Source: Rhizobium sp. CC-YZS058
GTDB lineage: Bacteria; Pseudomonadota; Alphaproteobacteria; Rhizobiales; Rhizobiaceae
Assembly (NCBI RefSeq): GCF_034720595.1
Contig: NZ_JAYESJ010000001.1
Location: forward strand, 1,142,001-1,206,000
Reading direction: 5' to 3'
Length of the DNA stretch: 64,000 bases
Under the pieces are notes generated by a model. The model saw only the letters and a program-made list of their open reading frames with translations, searched no databases and was not told where the DNA came from. Every line of letters starts with the position of its first letter. Positions within the stretch are counted from its first letter, which is position 1. Below, one piece after another: positions 45,151-56,855 of this stretch. Made by a program: the position numbers and the translations under genes.

Positions 45151-46590
45151 ATGACCACCGTTTCCAGCGCACCGGCGGTGCCCGCGCATGAGGGAGACAA
45201 TTCCTGGCCCGGTCATCTCCGGGCGACGCTCTTTCTCGGCGTGCCCTTCATCGGCGCGCAGCTGGCGCAGCTTGCGATCAACGCAACCGACGTGGTGATG
45301 GTCGGCCGGCTCGGGCCGACGCAGCTTGCGGCCGTGGTGCTGGCGACGCAGATGTTCTTCACCGTCTTCGTCTTCGGCTCAGGCTTTGCCAATGCCGTCG
45401 TGCCCATGGCAGCCCAGGCGATCGGCCGCGGCGACCCCGTGTCGGTGCGCCGCGCCGTGCGCATGGGCATCTGGGCCGTCATCCTCTACGGCATCGTCAC
45501 CGCGCCGGTGCTGTTCTTCGCCGAGGCCATCCTGCTCAAGGCGGGCCAGGATCCGGAGGTCGCGCGACTGGCGGGCACCTATCTGCGCATCGCCCAATGG
45601 GGTGTGTTTCCAAGCCTCGTCTTCATGGTCCTGCGGGCCTTCCTCTCCGGTCTCGAGCGCGCGGGCATCATTCTCTACGTCACTTTGGCGACCGTGGCGG
45701 TGAATGCTGTGCTTTGCTACCTGCTGATCTATGGTCACTTCGGCTTTCCGGCCATGGGCATTCGCGGCGCGGCCTGGGCGGCGCTCGGCGTCTCGGTCTG
45801 CGGCCTTCTGCTGATTATCGCCTATATCGAGACGCGGGCGGAGCTGCGTGCCTATGAGATCTTCGTGCGCTTCTGGCGCCCGGATTTCGGCGCGCTGAAG
45901 GAGGTCTTTCTGCTCGGCCTGCCGATCGCGCTGACCATTCTGGCCGAGGTCAGCCTCTTCACCGTCGCCTCGCTGCTGATGGGGACCTTCGGCACGGTGG
46001 CGCTGGCCGCGCATGGCATCGCCATGCAGTTCGCCTCGATCGCCTTCATGATTCCGCTCGGGCTCGCCCAGGCGGCGACGGTGCGGATCGGCATCGCCCA
46101 TGGGCGCGGCGACCGGGAGGGCATCCGCCGTGCAGCGCTGACCGTGCTCGCTCTCGGCTGCGCCTTTGCCGTTCTCGGCTCGGCGATCTTTTCGATCATG
46201 CCCTATGCGCTGGCGACGCTCTATCTCGACCCCGGCCGGCCGGATGCGGCGGCGGTGCTCGCCTATGCCGGGCCGCTGATCGTCATTGCCGGCCTGTTCC
46301 AGCTGGCCGATGGGCTGCAGGCGGTGGCGGCGGGCATGCTGCGCGGGTTGAAGGACACGACGGTGCCGATGATCCTCGCGCTCGTCTCCTATTGGCCGAT
46401 CGGCTTTGCCTGCGCCTTCCTGCTCGCCTTTCCGCTTCAGATCGGCGGGAAGGGGGTCTGGTACGGCTTCCTGATCGGCCTCTGCGCGGCGGCGGTCATG
46501 CTGAATTGGCGCTTCTTCCGGCTCCTGAAGCGGCTCGACCTCTCCCGGCCGAGCGCCGCTGCGCCGGTTTCGGCCATAGCCTTCCACTGA
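45151..46590 (+). CDS. MATE family multidrug efflux protein (NorM-like)
   Basis: A 479-residue, 12-helix Na+/H+-coupled cation exporter. MATE features are FLGVPFIGAQLAQLAINATDVVMVGRLGPTQLAA in the first helices and FLLGLPIALTILAEVSLFTVASLLMGTFGTVALAAHGIAMQ in the second half (in blocks). AAAGG precedes the ATG by about eight bases. It faces carA across a shared bidirectional terminator. Substrate unknown, typically cationic drugs. Confidence 0.93.
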   Translation: MTTVSSAPAVPAHEGDNSWPGHLRATLFLGVPFIGAQLAQLAINATDVVMVGRLGPTQLAAVVLATQMFFTVFVFGSGFANAVVPMAAQAIGRGDPVSVRRAVRMGIWAVILYGIVTAPVLFFAEAILLKAGQDPEVARLAGTYLRIAQWGVFPSLVFMVLRAFLSGLERAGIILYVTLATVAVNAVLCYLLIYGHFGFPAMGIRGAAWAALGVSVCGLLLIIAYIETRAELRAYEIFVRFWRPDFGALKEVFLLGLPIALTILAEVSLFTVASLLMGTFGTVALAAHGIAMQFASIAFMIPLGLAQAATVRIGIAHGRGDREGIRRAALTVLALGCAFAVLGSAIFSIMPYALATLYLDPGRPDAAAVLAYAGPLIVIAGLFQLADGLQAVAAGMLRGLKDTTVPMILALVSYWPIGFACAFLLAFPLQIGGKGVWYGFLIGLCAAAVMLNWRFFRLLKRLDLSRPSAAAPVSAIAFH

Positions 46591-46657
46591 CCGCAGCCTC
46601 GCGTTTGCGCGCGATTCGCGCGGCCCATGCTTGCGATGATTCAAACCAAGAAGCGGA

Positions 46658-46688
46658 AAGGGGCCGGACGATGATCGTCCGGCCCCTT
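46658..46688. terminator. Bidirectional terminator between MATE gene and carA
   Basis: A perfect 15-base inverted repeat (46658-46672 with 46674-46688, single centre base) begins AAGGGGCCGGACGAT. It lies between the convergent MATE and carA genes, 68 bases after the MATE stop and 137 bases after the carA stop. Confidence 0.75.
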
Positions 46689-46825
46689 GGTTCATGCGCC
46701 TTCTGCAAGGCCGATGTGCTGGCCCGTGCCGTTATGCGGGGCCGGACCCGATTGCGAAGCCGCAAGCCGAAGCCGCCCGGCAGGCGGTGTCTCTTGTGCT
46801 CACGGCCGAAGGGGTTGCGGCAGCG

Positions 46826-48064
46826 TCAGGCCCGTTCCGGCAGAGCCGCTTCGCCCTTCTTCTCGCGCAGGAGATTGACGAAACGGCGGAAGAGATAGTG
46901 GCTGTCCTGCGGGCCGGGGGAGGCTTCGGGATGATGCTGGACCGAGAAGACCGGCTTGCCGGTGACCCGCAGCCCGCAATTGGTGCCATCGAACAGCGAA
47001 ACATGGGTTTCCTCGACACCCTCGGGCAACGAGCCGCTATCAACCGCGAAGCCGTGGTTCATGGACACGATTTCGACCTTGCCCGTCGTGTGGTCCTTGA
47101 CCGGATGATTGGCGCCGTGATGGCCCTGATGCATCTTCGCCGTGGTCGCGCCGAGCGCCAGGCCGAGGATCTGATGGCCGAGGCAGATGCCGAAGACCGG
47201 AAGATCGGTGCGCATCAACGCCTGCACCATCGGCACGGCATAGGCGCCGGTTGCCGCCGGATCGCCCGGGCCGTTGGACAAAAAGACGCCATCCGGCTTC
47301 AGCGCCAGCACATCCTCCGCCGAGCTGGTGGCCGGAACCACGGTCACCTTGCAATCGAGCCCGGTAAAGAGACGCAGGATATTGCGCTTCACGCCGTAAT
47401 CGACGCAAACGACATGATAGCGGGCCTTGTCTGCCGCGAGCTCGGCGCTGCCTTCGTTCCAGATCCACGGCGTCTCCGTCCAGTGGCTGGTCTGGCCGGA
47501 GGAGGCGACCTTGGCGAGATCGAGACCCTCGAGACCGCTCCAGGCCCTGGCCTCGGCCTTCAGCGCCTCGAGATCGAAGGCGCCGGACGGCTCGTGCGCG
47601 ATGACGGCGTTCGGCGCGCCGTTCTCGCGGATCCAGCTCGTCAGGGCGCGCGTGTCGATGCCGCAGAGGCCGATCATGCCGCGCGCCTTCAACCAGGCGT
47701 CGAGATGCCGGGCGGCGCGGTAGTTGGACGGATCGGTCATATCGGCCTTGAAGATGACGCCGACCGCGCCGTGGCGGGCCGCCGGCGTCAGATCCTCGAT
47801 ATCCTCGTCATTGGCGCCCACATTGCCGATATGCGGGAAGGTGAAGGTGACGATCTGCCCGAGATAGGAGGGGTCGGTGAGGATCTCCTGATAGCCCGTC
47901 AGCGCCGTGTTGAAGACGACTTCCGCCTGGACCGAGCCGGTGGCGCCGATGCCCTTGCCTTCGATGACCGTGCCATCGGCAAGAACCAGGACAGCGGTCG
48001 GTCGCTCCTCGCTCCAGGGGGCGGTGGGGGCGCGGCTCGTCGGTTCGCTCTGCAGATCGGTCAT
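46826..48064 (-). CDS. carA: Carbamoyl-phosphate synthase, small (glutaminase) subunit
   Basis: A 412-residue subunit that hydrolyses glutamine and passes ammonia to CarB. N-terminal domain with VLADGTVIEGKGIGATGSVQAEVVFNTALTGYQEILTDPSY (in blocks) and class-I amidotransferase domain with the catalytic Cys in FGICLGHQILGLA and the His/Glu pair in VFSVQHHPEASPGP. Start assigned to the ATG at 48064, with GGGAT eight bases upstream; the ATG at 48073 has no suitable site. Same strand as carB but not adjacent. Confidence 0.97.
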   Translation of the reverse strand: MTDLQSEPTSRAPTAPWSEERPTAVLVLADGTVIEGKGIGATGSVQAEVVFNTALTGYQEILTDPSYLGQIVTFTFPHIGNVGANDEDIEDLTPAARHGAVGVIFKADMTDPSNYRAARHLDAWLKARGMIGLCGIDTRALTSWIRENGAPNAVIAHEPSGAFDLEALKAEARAWSGLEGLDLAKVASSGQTSHWTETPWIWNEGSAELAADKARYHVVCVDYGVKRNILRLFTGLDCKVTVVPATSSAEDVLALKPDGVFLSNGPGDPAATGAYAVPMVQALMRTDLPVFGICLGHQILGLALGATTAKMHQGHHGANHPVKDHTTGKVEIVSMNHGFAVDSGSLPEGVEETHVSLFDGTNCGLRVTGKPVFSVQHHPEASPGPQDSHYLFRRFVNLLREKKGEAALPERA

Positions 48065-48446
48065 TCTGGTCATCCCGTTTTTCGCGCGCCGGCGGTTCCA
48101 AAACGGCCGCGCGCCAGGCTTCTCGCGGGCTCGGGCCCCCGCCGGCCGGGCCGGGGTGGTCAACGAGGTCGCTCTCTTTGGTGCAGGTCCTCGACATAGT
48201 CGTCCAGCCCGGCAGGGTCAACAGGCCGGACAGGCGCAGGCGCCGAAAACGGAAGGAGATCCTCGGCAAAATGCAGGGCGAGGGCCAAAGCTTAGGCCGG
48301 CTCCGGGTCCCGGCGCTCTTTGGGCAACAGGCCTGATGGCGGTCTGCAGCGGGTTCCAAGCGGGAGACGCGATTTGCGTGGGGGGCGGGCGATGGTCTAG
48401 AAGGGCGGTTCGAGAGACAGCCTGCCACGAGACGGAGAGACCGGCC
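48065..48446. other. 382-bp divergent gap between carA and yqeY
   Basis: It must hold both promoters. A TTGCGT (48374-48379) and TCTAGA (48396-48401), 16 bases apart, fit a promoter for the rightward yqeY gene. A carA leader with attenuator-like structures is not evident. Nothing else is recognised. Confidence 0.4.
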
Positions 48447-48902
48447 ATGCGCACGACCATCAACGACGCCTTGAAGACCGCGATGAAGGCCAAGGATTCC
48501 CGCCGCGTCTCGACGCTGCGCCTCGTCCAGGCCGCGCTGAAGGACCGCGACATTGCCAATCGCGGGGTCGGCAAGGGCGAGGCGAGCGAGGAGGAGATCC
48601 TGCAGATCCTCGCCAAGATGGTCAAGCAGCGCGAGGAATCGGCGCGTCTCTACGACGAGGCGGGGCGCCCGGAGCTGGCCAAGCAAGAGCGCGAGGAGAT
48701 CGCCATCATCGCCGAATTCCAGCCGGCCCAGCTCTCCGACAGCGCGCTGGACGCGGCCGTGAAGGCGGCGGTTGCCGATGCGGGCGCCACGAGCCCGCGC
48801 GACATGGGCAAGGTCATGGCGCTGCTGAAGGAGCGGCACACCGGCGAGATGGACTTCTCCAAGGCCTCCGGCCTCCTGAAGTCGCTCCTGTCGAACGGCT
48901 GA
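48447..48902 (+). CDS. yqeY: GatB/YqeY domain-containing protein
   Basis: A 151-residue protein with the YqeY/GatB tail fold: start MRTTINDALKTAMKAKDSRRVSTLRLVQAALKDRDI (blocks), the linker EEEILQILAKMVKQREESARLYDEAGRPELAKQEREEI and end DMGKVMALLKERHTGEMDFSKASGLLKSLL. The fold resembles the tRNA-binding tail of GatB, but no activity is established. AGGAGAG-type ribosome site precedes the ATG. It lies upstream of dnaG on the same strand. Confidence 0.93.
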   Translation: MRTTINDALKTAMKAKDSRRVSTLRLVQAALKDRDIANRGVGKGEASEEEILQILAKMVKQREESARLYDEAGRPELAKQEREEIAIIAEFQPAQLSDSALDAAVKAAVADAGATSPRDMGKVMALLKERHTGEMDFSKASGLLKSLLSNG

Positions 48903-49106
48903 CGCGCCCGCAAAGGACGGTCGGCGGCGGCGATCGGCAGCGCCCGATCGCGGGTCCGCCGGAACACCCTGCGCGCTGCGCAGCAGGACGGGGCGGGCGT
49001 GCGAACGAGGGGGCCGTGAACAGAACGCCTGTGAACAGCGGGCATGAGGGACGGACGCGCCGCGGCAGAGATGGTCAGAGGCCTGCCGGTCGATTATAGG
49101 ATCGCC

Positions 49107-51152
49107 ATGCGCTTCTCCACCAGCTTCCTCGATGAGATCAAAGACCGCGTGCCGATTTCCGACGTGATCGGCAAGCGCGTGAGCTGGGACAAGCGCAAGA
49201 CGAATGTTTCGCGCGGCGATTACTGGGCCTGCTGCCCCTTCCACGGCGAAAAGTCGCCGAGTTTTCATTGCGAGGACCGCAAGGGCCGCTATCACTGTTT
49301 CGGCTGCGGGGTTTCGGGCGACCATTTCCGCTTCCTGACCGAACTCGACGGCCTGAGCTTCCCTGAAGCGGTGGAGCGGGTGGCGGACATGGCCGGCATC
49401 GCCATGCCGAAGCCGGACCCGCAGGCGGAAAAGCAGGATCGGGCGCGCGCCACGCTTGAAGACGTCATGGAAATGGCCGCGCAGTTCTTCGAGCAGCAAT
49501 TGCAGACCGCCGCCGGGACGCGCGCCCGCGCTTATCTGCGTGAGCGCGGCCTGTCCGGCCAGACCATCCAGAAGTTCCGGCTGGGCTTTGCGCCCGACAG
49601 CCGCAATGCGCTGAAAGAACATCTGGCGTCGCGTTCGGTCGGCCGGGAGGAGATCGAGGCCTGCGGCCTCGTCGTCCATGGCCCGGATATCCCGGTCTCC
49701 TACGACCGGTTCCGCGATCGCATCATGTTTCCGATCCTGTCCAGCCGCGAGCGGGTAATTGCCTTCGGCGGGCGGGCCATGGCCAAGGACGCGCAGGCCA
49801 AATATCTGAATTCCAACGAGACGGCGCTCTTCCACAAGGGCAATGTGCTCTATAATTTCGCCCGTGCCCGCACGGCGCTCAGCCTCGCCCAGCGCGCCGC
49901 GACGGCGTCCGGGGCCGAGGGGACCGGGCCGACTCTGGTGGCGGTCGAGGGCTATATGGATGTGATCGCGCTCAACCAGGCCGGGTTCGAGACCGCGGTC
50001 GCGCCGCTCGGCACGGCGCTGACGGAAAACCAGCTTGCTCTTCTTTGGCGGGTGACGCCGGAGCCGATCCTCTGCTTCGATGGCGATGCCGCCGGCCTGC
50101 GGGCGGCCGCGCGTGCGGTCGATGTGGCGCTGCCGGCCTTGAAACCCGGCCACTCCGTGCGCTTCGCCCTGCTGCCGGACGGCAAGGATCCCGACGATCT
50201 CGTCAAGGAGGACGGGCGGGCTCCCTTCGACCGGGTGCTTGCCGCCGCGCGCTCGCTCTCCGACATGGTCTTCACCCGCGAGACGCAGGGCTTGCGCCTC
50301 GACACGCCGGAGCAGCGCGCAGCACTGGAGGAACGGCTGAAACAGGTGGTGGCCGTGATCGGCGACGAGAGCGTGCGGCGTCATTACGGCCAGGCGATGC
50401 GCGAACGGATGAACGCTCTGTTCGGCGGTTCGCGCGGCGGCTTCGCGGCACGGGCGGGCGGGCCGCGCGGCGCGGCCGGCGAGCGCCGGCGCCAAGGCCC
50501 CGGCGGCCAGGACGGCGGACGGGGGCGGGGCGGCGAGCGCTTCCCTTCGGCTGCCGCGCAGGCGCCAGCCGGCATATCCGACCGCCTGGCGCGCTCGGCG
50601 ATCGTGGCCGGTGCGCGCACGCTGCCGGCCTTGCGCGAAAGCGTGCTGGCCCTGACGGTCGTCAACCATCCGAGCCTTCTCTTCGCCGAGTATGACGACA
50701 TTTCCACGATCGATTACGACAGCCGCGATCTGCAGAAGCTGTGGGGCGCGGTGATGAACGCGGCTGCGGCCAAGGGCGCGCGCCTGACGCGCGAGACGCT
50801 GGTCGAAAGCCTGGAGGCGGCCGGCCTGGCACCGCTTCTCGCCCAGCTCGACCAGCAGATCCGCTTCGCGCGCATCTGGACCGCGACGACGGCGGCCGAC
50901 CCTGCCGATGCGCTGGAAGGCTTTCGCCAGTCTCTCGCCTTCCACAAGCGCTGGAAGGCGCTGATCGCGCAGCTGCGCGAGCTGGAGCGCGATTTGGTTC
51001 AGGCGATGGCCGAGGGCGACGAGGCGGAGGAAGCACGCATCCTCGTCAGCCTTCAGGCCGTGCAGGACGAGGCGACGCGGCTGGAAAACCAGGAGGCGAT
51101 CGTCGACGGCTTCGGTGTCCTGTCCGGTCGCACCAAGGGCGGCCCGCGCTGA
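49107..51152 (+). CDS. dnaG: DNA primase
   Basis: A 681-residue primase that makes RNA primers for replication. The zinc finger (C43-x2-H46-x17-C64-x2-C67), the RNA-polymerase core with the TOPRIM motif EGYMDVIALNQAG (near residue 280) and FDGDAAGLRAA (near 325), and the C-terminal DnaB-binding domain are present. A Gly/Arg/Pro-rich linker (about 445-495) joins core and C-terminus, as in other rhizobia. The ATG at 49107 gives the family start. In this genome a recQ-like helicase and a GNAT gene lie between dnaG and rpoD. Confidence 0.97.
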   Translation: MRFSTSFLDEIKDRVPISDVIGKRVSWDKRKTNVSRGDYWACCPFHGEKSPSFHCEDRKGRYHCFGCGVSGDHFRFLTELDGLSFPEAVERVADMAGIAMPKPDPQAEKQDRARATLEDVMEMAAQFFEQQLQTAAGTRARAYLRERGLSGQTIQKFRLGFAPDSRNALKEHLASRSVGREEIEACGLVVHGPDIPVSYDRFRDRIMFPILSSRERVIAFGGRAMAKDAQAKYLNSNETALFHKGNVLYNFARARTALSLAQRAATASGAEGTGPTLVAVEGYMDVIALNQAGFETAVAPLGTALTENQLALLWRVTPEPILCFDGDAAGLRAAARAVDVALPALKPGHSVRFALLPDGKDPDDLVKEDGRAPFDRVLAAARSLSDMVFTRETQGLRLDTPEQRAALEERLKQVVAVIGDESVRRHYGQAMRERMNALFGGSRGGFAARAGGPRGAAGERRRQGPGGQDGGRGRGGERFPSAAAQAPAGISDRLARSAIVAGARTLPALRESVLALTVVNHPSLLFAEYDDISTIDYDSRDLQKLWGAVMNAAAAKGARLTRETLVESLEAAGLAPLLAQLDQQIRFARIWTATTAADPADALEGFRQSLAFHKRWKALIAQLRELERDLVQAMAEGDEAEEARILVSLQAVQDEATRLENQEAIVDGFGVLSGRTKGGPR

Positions 51153-51304
51153 CGATGACCGGCGCCGCACGCGGGTGCCGTTCCCTTTCCCCGCCTGCCA
51201 CAGCAGGGCCACGATCCGGCACATGAAGAGGCAAACGAGATCGACCACCGATCGCATGCCATCGTCCCCGCTCAAAAAAATGCTCTCCGCGTCATGGCTA
51301 ATAT

Positions 51305-51333
51305 TGACTCTTGAACAAATCAAGAACAAATTT
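51305..51333 (+). promoter_or_regulatory. LexA (SOS) box in the promoter of recQ
   Basis: GAAC-N7-GAAC at 51313-51327 is the reverse complement of the alphaproteobacterial LexA consensus GTTC-N7-GTTC. It lies just after TTGACT (-35, 51305-51310) and spans the spacer before an AAATTT -10-like element, an ideal position for repression. It is about 180 bases upstream of the recQ start codon. Confidence 0.7.
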
Positions 51334-51509
51334 GCGTGGCATGTGCATAAGCGTCGGGAACGATCAGGACGGGTTGCGGGCAGGGGTCGATGCAGCGAAA
51401 ATGGGGCCATGTGCGGCTCGCCGCGCTGATGAGAACGAACGGGCCGCAGCCGGACCGGCGGTCTGCGGCAACGAGACTGACAGGCGGAAGGCGCCGGAAA
51501 GCGAGAGAG

Positions 51510-53369
51510 ATGGCCCGTTCGACCGAGGCGCGTATCGACCCCCTGTTCGCGGAGAAGGGCCGGGCCAACCCGCTTGCGATCCTCAAGGCTGTCTACGGCT
51601 ATTCGGCCTTCCGCGGCGAGCAGGCGGCCGTGGTCGAGCATGTGACGGCGGGCGGCGATGCGGTGGTTCTCTTTCCCACCGGAGCCGGCAAGTCGCTCTG
51701 CTTCCAGGTTCCGGCGCTCTGCCGGCCGGGCCTCGGCATCGTCGTGTCGCCGCTGATCGCGCTGATGCGCGATCAGGTGGAGGCGCTGCGCCAGCTGGGC
51801 GTGCGTGCCGCGGCGCTGAACTCGACGCTGTCGCGCGAGGACTGGCTGGAGATTCGCCGGGCCATCGAGGCGAATGCGCTCGATTTTCTCTATGTGACCC
51901 CGGAGCGGGTGATGACCGAGGGGTTCCGCGCGATGATCGCCGATGCGCCGCTCGCCCTGATCGCGATCGACGAGGCGCATTGCGTCTCGCAATGGGGCCA
52001 TGATTTCCGGCCCGATTACCGCGAGCTCGGGGCTCTCGCGACGCTCTATCCCGGCGTTCCCCGGATGGCGCTGACGGCCACGGCCGACCCGATGACGCGA
52101 GCCGACATGATCGAGCGTCTGCAGCTTGGCGAGGCCCGCGTCTTCACCACCAGTTTCGACCGGCCGAACATCTCCTACGAGATCGTCGAGCGCGACCAGC
52201 CGCGCCGCCAGCTGCTGGCCTTTCTGGCGCGCCACGAGGGCGAGAGCGGCATCGTCTATTGCCTGTCGCGCGCCAAGGTGGAGGAGACGGCGAGCTTCCT
52301 TTCCGATCAGGGAATCCGGGCTCTTCCCTACCATGCCGGCCTCGACCGCGCGGTGCGTGACGCCAATCAGGATGCCTTTCTCAAGGAGGAGGGGCTCTGC
52401 CTCGTGGCGACGGTCGCCTTCGGCATGGGGATCGACAAGCCGGACGTGCGCTATGTCGCCCATCTCGACCTGCCGGGCTCGGTCGAGGCCTATTACCAGG
52501 AGACGGGCCGGGCGGGTCGCGATGGCCTGCCGTCGGACGCCTGGATGGCCTATGGCATGAGCGATGTCATCCAGCGGCGGCGGATGATCGACGAGGGCCA
52601 GGCGGCGGACGAGATCAAGCGCATCGAGCGCGGCAAGCTCACCGCGCTGCTGGCGATCTGCGAGACGGCGGGCTGCCGGCGCCAGGCGATCCTCGCCCAT
52701 TTCGGCGAGCCGCATCCGGGCGGCTGCGGCGCCTGCGACACCTGCCTGAACCCGGTGGAGACCTGGGACGGGACCGAGGCGGCGATCAAGGCGCTGGCCG
52801 CCGTCTACCGCACCGGCGAGCGGTTCGGCGCCGGCCATGTGGTCGACGTGCTGATGGGGACGGTGAACGAGAAGACGACGCGCTTCGGCCATCAGGACAT
52901 GCCGGTCTTCGGCGCGGGGCGCGACCTGCCGGCCCGAAGCTGGCAATCGATCCTGCGCCAGCTGCTGGCGGCAGGCTATCTGTCCGTCGATCACGGGGCC
53001 TTTGGCGCGTTGAAGCTGGAGCCGTCGGCGCGGGGCGTGTTCCGCAAGGAGACGACCGTCCGGCTGCGCAAGGACCGGCCGGTGAAATCCGGCGCCGTGC
53101 GGCACAGCAAGGGCGGATCGCCGGCGGCGCGCACGACCCTGTCCGGCCGCGATCTCGCCGTGTTCGAAACGCTGCGGGCCCTCCGCTCCAGGCTCGCCAA
53201 GGAGATGAGCGTGCCGCCCTATGTGATCTTTCCCGATACGACGCTGATCGCGCTTGCCAAGGAGCGTCCGGCAAGCGAAACCGCTCTCCTGCAGGTACCG
53301 GGCATCGGCCAGTCGAAGAAGGAGCGCTATGGCGCGCTCTTCCTGAAGGCGATCGCCGAGGCGGACTGA
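51510..53369 (+). CDS. recQ: RecQ-family ATP-dependent DNA helicase
   Basis: A 619-residue 3'-5' helicase that unwinds recombination intermediates. Walker [12 protein letters not shown] is near residue 56-66, Walker [23 protein letters not shown] near 152, helicase C domain with [18 protein letters not shown] and [10 protein letters not shown], an RQC zinc cluster ([23 protein letters not shown]) near 385-415 and an HRDC domain (550-615). ATG at 51510 is preceded by GAGAG; upstream in-frame codons lack conservation. A LexA site in its promoter predicts DNA-damage induction. Confidence 0.94.
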   Translation: MARSTEARIDPLFAEKGRANPLAILKAVYGYSAFRGEQAAVVEHVTAGGDAVVLFPTGAGKSLCFQVPALCRPGLGIVVSPLIALMRDQVEALRQLGVRAAALNSTLSREDWLEIRRAIEANALDFLYVTPERVMTEGFRAMIADAPLALIAIDEAHCVSQWGHDFRPDYRELGALATLYPGVPRMALTATADPMTRADMIERLQLGEARVFTTSFDRPNISYEIVERDQPRRQLLAFLARHEGESGIVYCLSRAKVEETASFLSDQGIRALPYHAGLDRAVRDANQDAFLKEEGLCLVATVAFGMGIDKPDVRYVAHLDLPGSVEAYYQETGRAGRDGLPSDAWMAYGMSDVIQRRRMIDEGQAADEIKRIERGKLTALLAICETAGCRRQAILAHFGEPHPGGCGACDTCLNPVETWDGTEAAIKALAAVYRTGERFGAGHVVDVLMGTVNEKTTRFGHQDMPVFGAGRDLPARSWQSILRQLLAAGYLSVDHGAFGALKLEPSARGVFRKETTVRLRKDRPVKSGAVRHSKGGSPAARTTLSGRDLAVFETLRALRSRLAKEMSVPPYVIFPDTTLIALAKERPASETALLQVPGIGQSKKERYGALFLKAIAEAD

Positions 53370-53460
53370 GGCGCTGTGCGCCAACCAGGACGAGCCGGAC
53401 GAAGAGAAGCCGGCCGAAGCAGACCCCGCGCAGCGCGGGCCGAGGGGAGAGGAGACATCC

Positions 53461-54084
53461 ATGCTGACAACCAACCCCGTGCTGCCGCTTGGCTATTCCC
53501 CCGTTGCCGAGGGGCAGCTCGTCACCGTCGTCACCTGCCTGGAGATGCGGGCGCGGCCGCAGATCACCCGCCCCGACATGCCGCGCGGCCTCAGGCTGGA
53601 GCGGCAGGCTGCACCGGATCTTGCCGCCTATCGCGATCTTTTCCGGCGGGTGGGCGAGGAGTTTCTCTGGAGTTCGCGCCTGGAGCTTGACGACGAGGCG
53701 CTCCGCGCCATTCTCCATGATCCGCAGGTCGAGCTCTTCGTTCTCTTCGATGATGCGGGCGCCATCGGGCTGGTCGAGCTCGATTTCAGGGTCGAGGGCG
53801 AGGGGGAGATCGCCTTTTTCGGCCTTGCGGCGGAGGCGGTCGGTTCAGGGGTTGGCTGGGTGATGATGGCCCACGCCCTTGAGCGCGCCTGGTCCCGGCC
53901 GATCGGCCGGCTCTGGGTGCATACCTGCCATTTCGACCACCCGAAGGCGATCGCCTTCTACCGGCGTGCCGGCTTCGTCCCCTATGCGACGCTGGTCGAG
54001 GTGATCGAGGATCCACGTCTGACCGGTCATCTGTCCCGAAACGCAGCGCCGCAGATCCCGATGCTCATGGTAGGGGAAAGCTGA
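53461..54084 (+). CDS. GNAT family acetyltransferase
   Basis: A 207-residue protein with an N-terminal region of about 40 residues and a GNAT fold: GLAAEAVGSGVGWVMMAHALERAW is the acetyl-CoA loop-type segment (motif A) near 120-140 and PKAIAFYRRAGFVPY the motif B. AGGAGA lies six bases before the ATG. It begins 92 bases after recQ and could be read from the recQ promoter, though no functional link is known. Substrate unknown. Confidence 0.9.
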   Translation: MLTTNPVLPLGYSPVAEGQLVTVVTCLEMRARPQITRPDMPRGLRLERQAAPDLAAYRDLFRRVGEEFLWSSRLELDDEALRAILHDPQVELFVLFDDAGAIGLVELDFRVEGEGEIAFFGLAAEAVGSGVGWVMMAHALERAWSRPIGRLWVHTCHFDHPKAIAFYRRAGFVPYATLVEVIEDPRLTGHLSRNAAPQIPMLMVGES

Positions 54085-54687
54085 GCAGATCGTTTTCGGA
54101 TCCAGCGACGACAGCGAAACGTGTGAAACCGGAAGGCGCGATCCGTGTTCGGCAGGCCCTTGTCTTTGCCGCCGCAATGCCTATCTCTGGCTGCGAAGAC
54201 GAATGCGGTCCGCGGGAAAACGGCCAAGTCAGCGCGAAAAATGCCTTATTGCAGCCAAAAGGGGCGGAAAGGCTTGACTGGACGCAAGAATCTGGGAATC
54301 ACCGTTCCGGCTCGTTTCCTGTTTCTTCGATACGGCGGAAACGATCCTCGTGCAAGAGGTGTTCACGACGCGCCGCGAAGGCGGCCAGCCGATACTGCCA
54401 TGAGTGTGCGACGTGGTTCATCAGGCATTAATCATCCGCCCGTTACTGCAGTCCGTCTCGATCTTGGAGAAAGTTCGAGCCGGTTTGACAGTGCGGTCGC
54501 ACGGGTTCGAGACACGAGGTCCGGATCGAAGGATCCAGGCGAAACAGATTGAAGACAGACGCGTTTCGATCGGCGGGGTGTGTCCGGTCGGCGCGCAAAA
54601 GGCGTAGGGCGCATTCGTTGACAGCCGGGGGGCTAGCAGCCCGGTGGTCGAATGAGTGGAATGCAGGTCCAGGGAAAGCGACGAAGA
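54085..54687 (+). other. 603-bp gap upstream of rpoD
   Basis: It contains no family-like gene. TTGACT at 54274-54279 is a good -35 element within the rhizobial CTTGAC pattern; the -10 (about 54297-54302, AATCAC-like) is poor, so an alternative or regulated promoter for rpoD is possible. The leader of about 400 bases is long for rpoD and could hold control elements or another start. Confidence 0.45.
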
Positions 54688-56736
<2,049 letters not shown>

Positions 56737-56760
56737 GCAAGAAACAGCGCGATCAGAAAC

Positions 56761-56795
56761 GAAGAGGGCGGCCCGCGGGTCGCCCTCTTTGCTTT
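56761..56795 (+). terminator. Terminator of rpoD
   Basis: AAGAGGGCG at 56762-56770 pairs with CGCCCTCTT at 56781-56789 with a ten-base loop, followed by TGCTTTT. The flanking As and Ts make a bidirectional-looking structure. Confidence 0.8.
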
Positions 56796-56855
56796 TCACG
56801 ACCCTCGAAACAGATTATGCTGAAACACATCCCTGCCGCCGTGAGGACTGTGCCC

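Noticed and set aside
47808..53474. A 1888-codon open frame on the minus strand spanning yqeY, dnaG, recQ and the start of the GNAT gene.
   Set aside because: It runs antisense to well-supported genes, has no recognisable domain, and is rich in Arg, Ala and Gly as expected for a GC-rich antisense frame.
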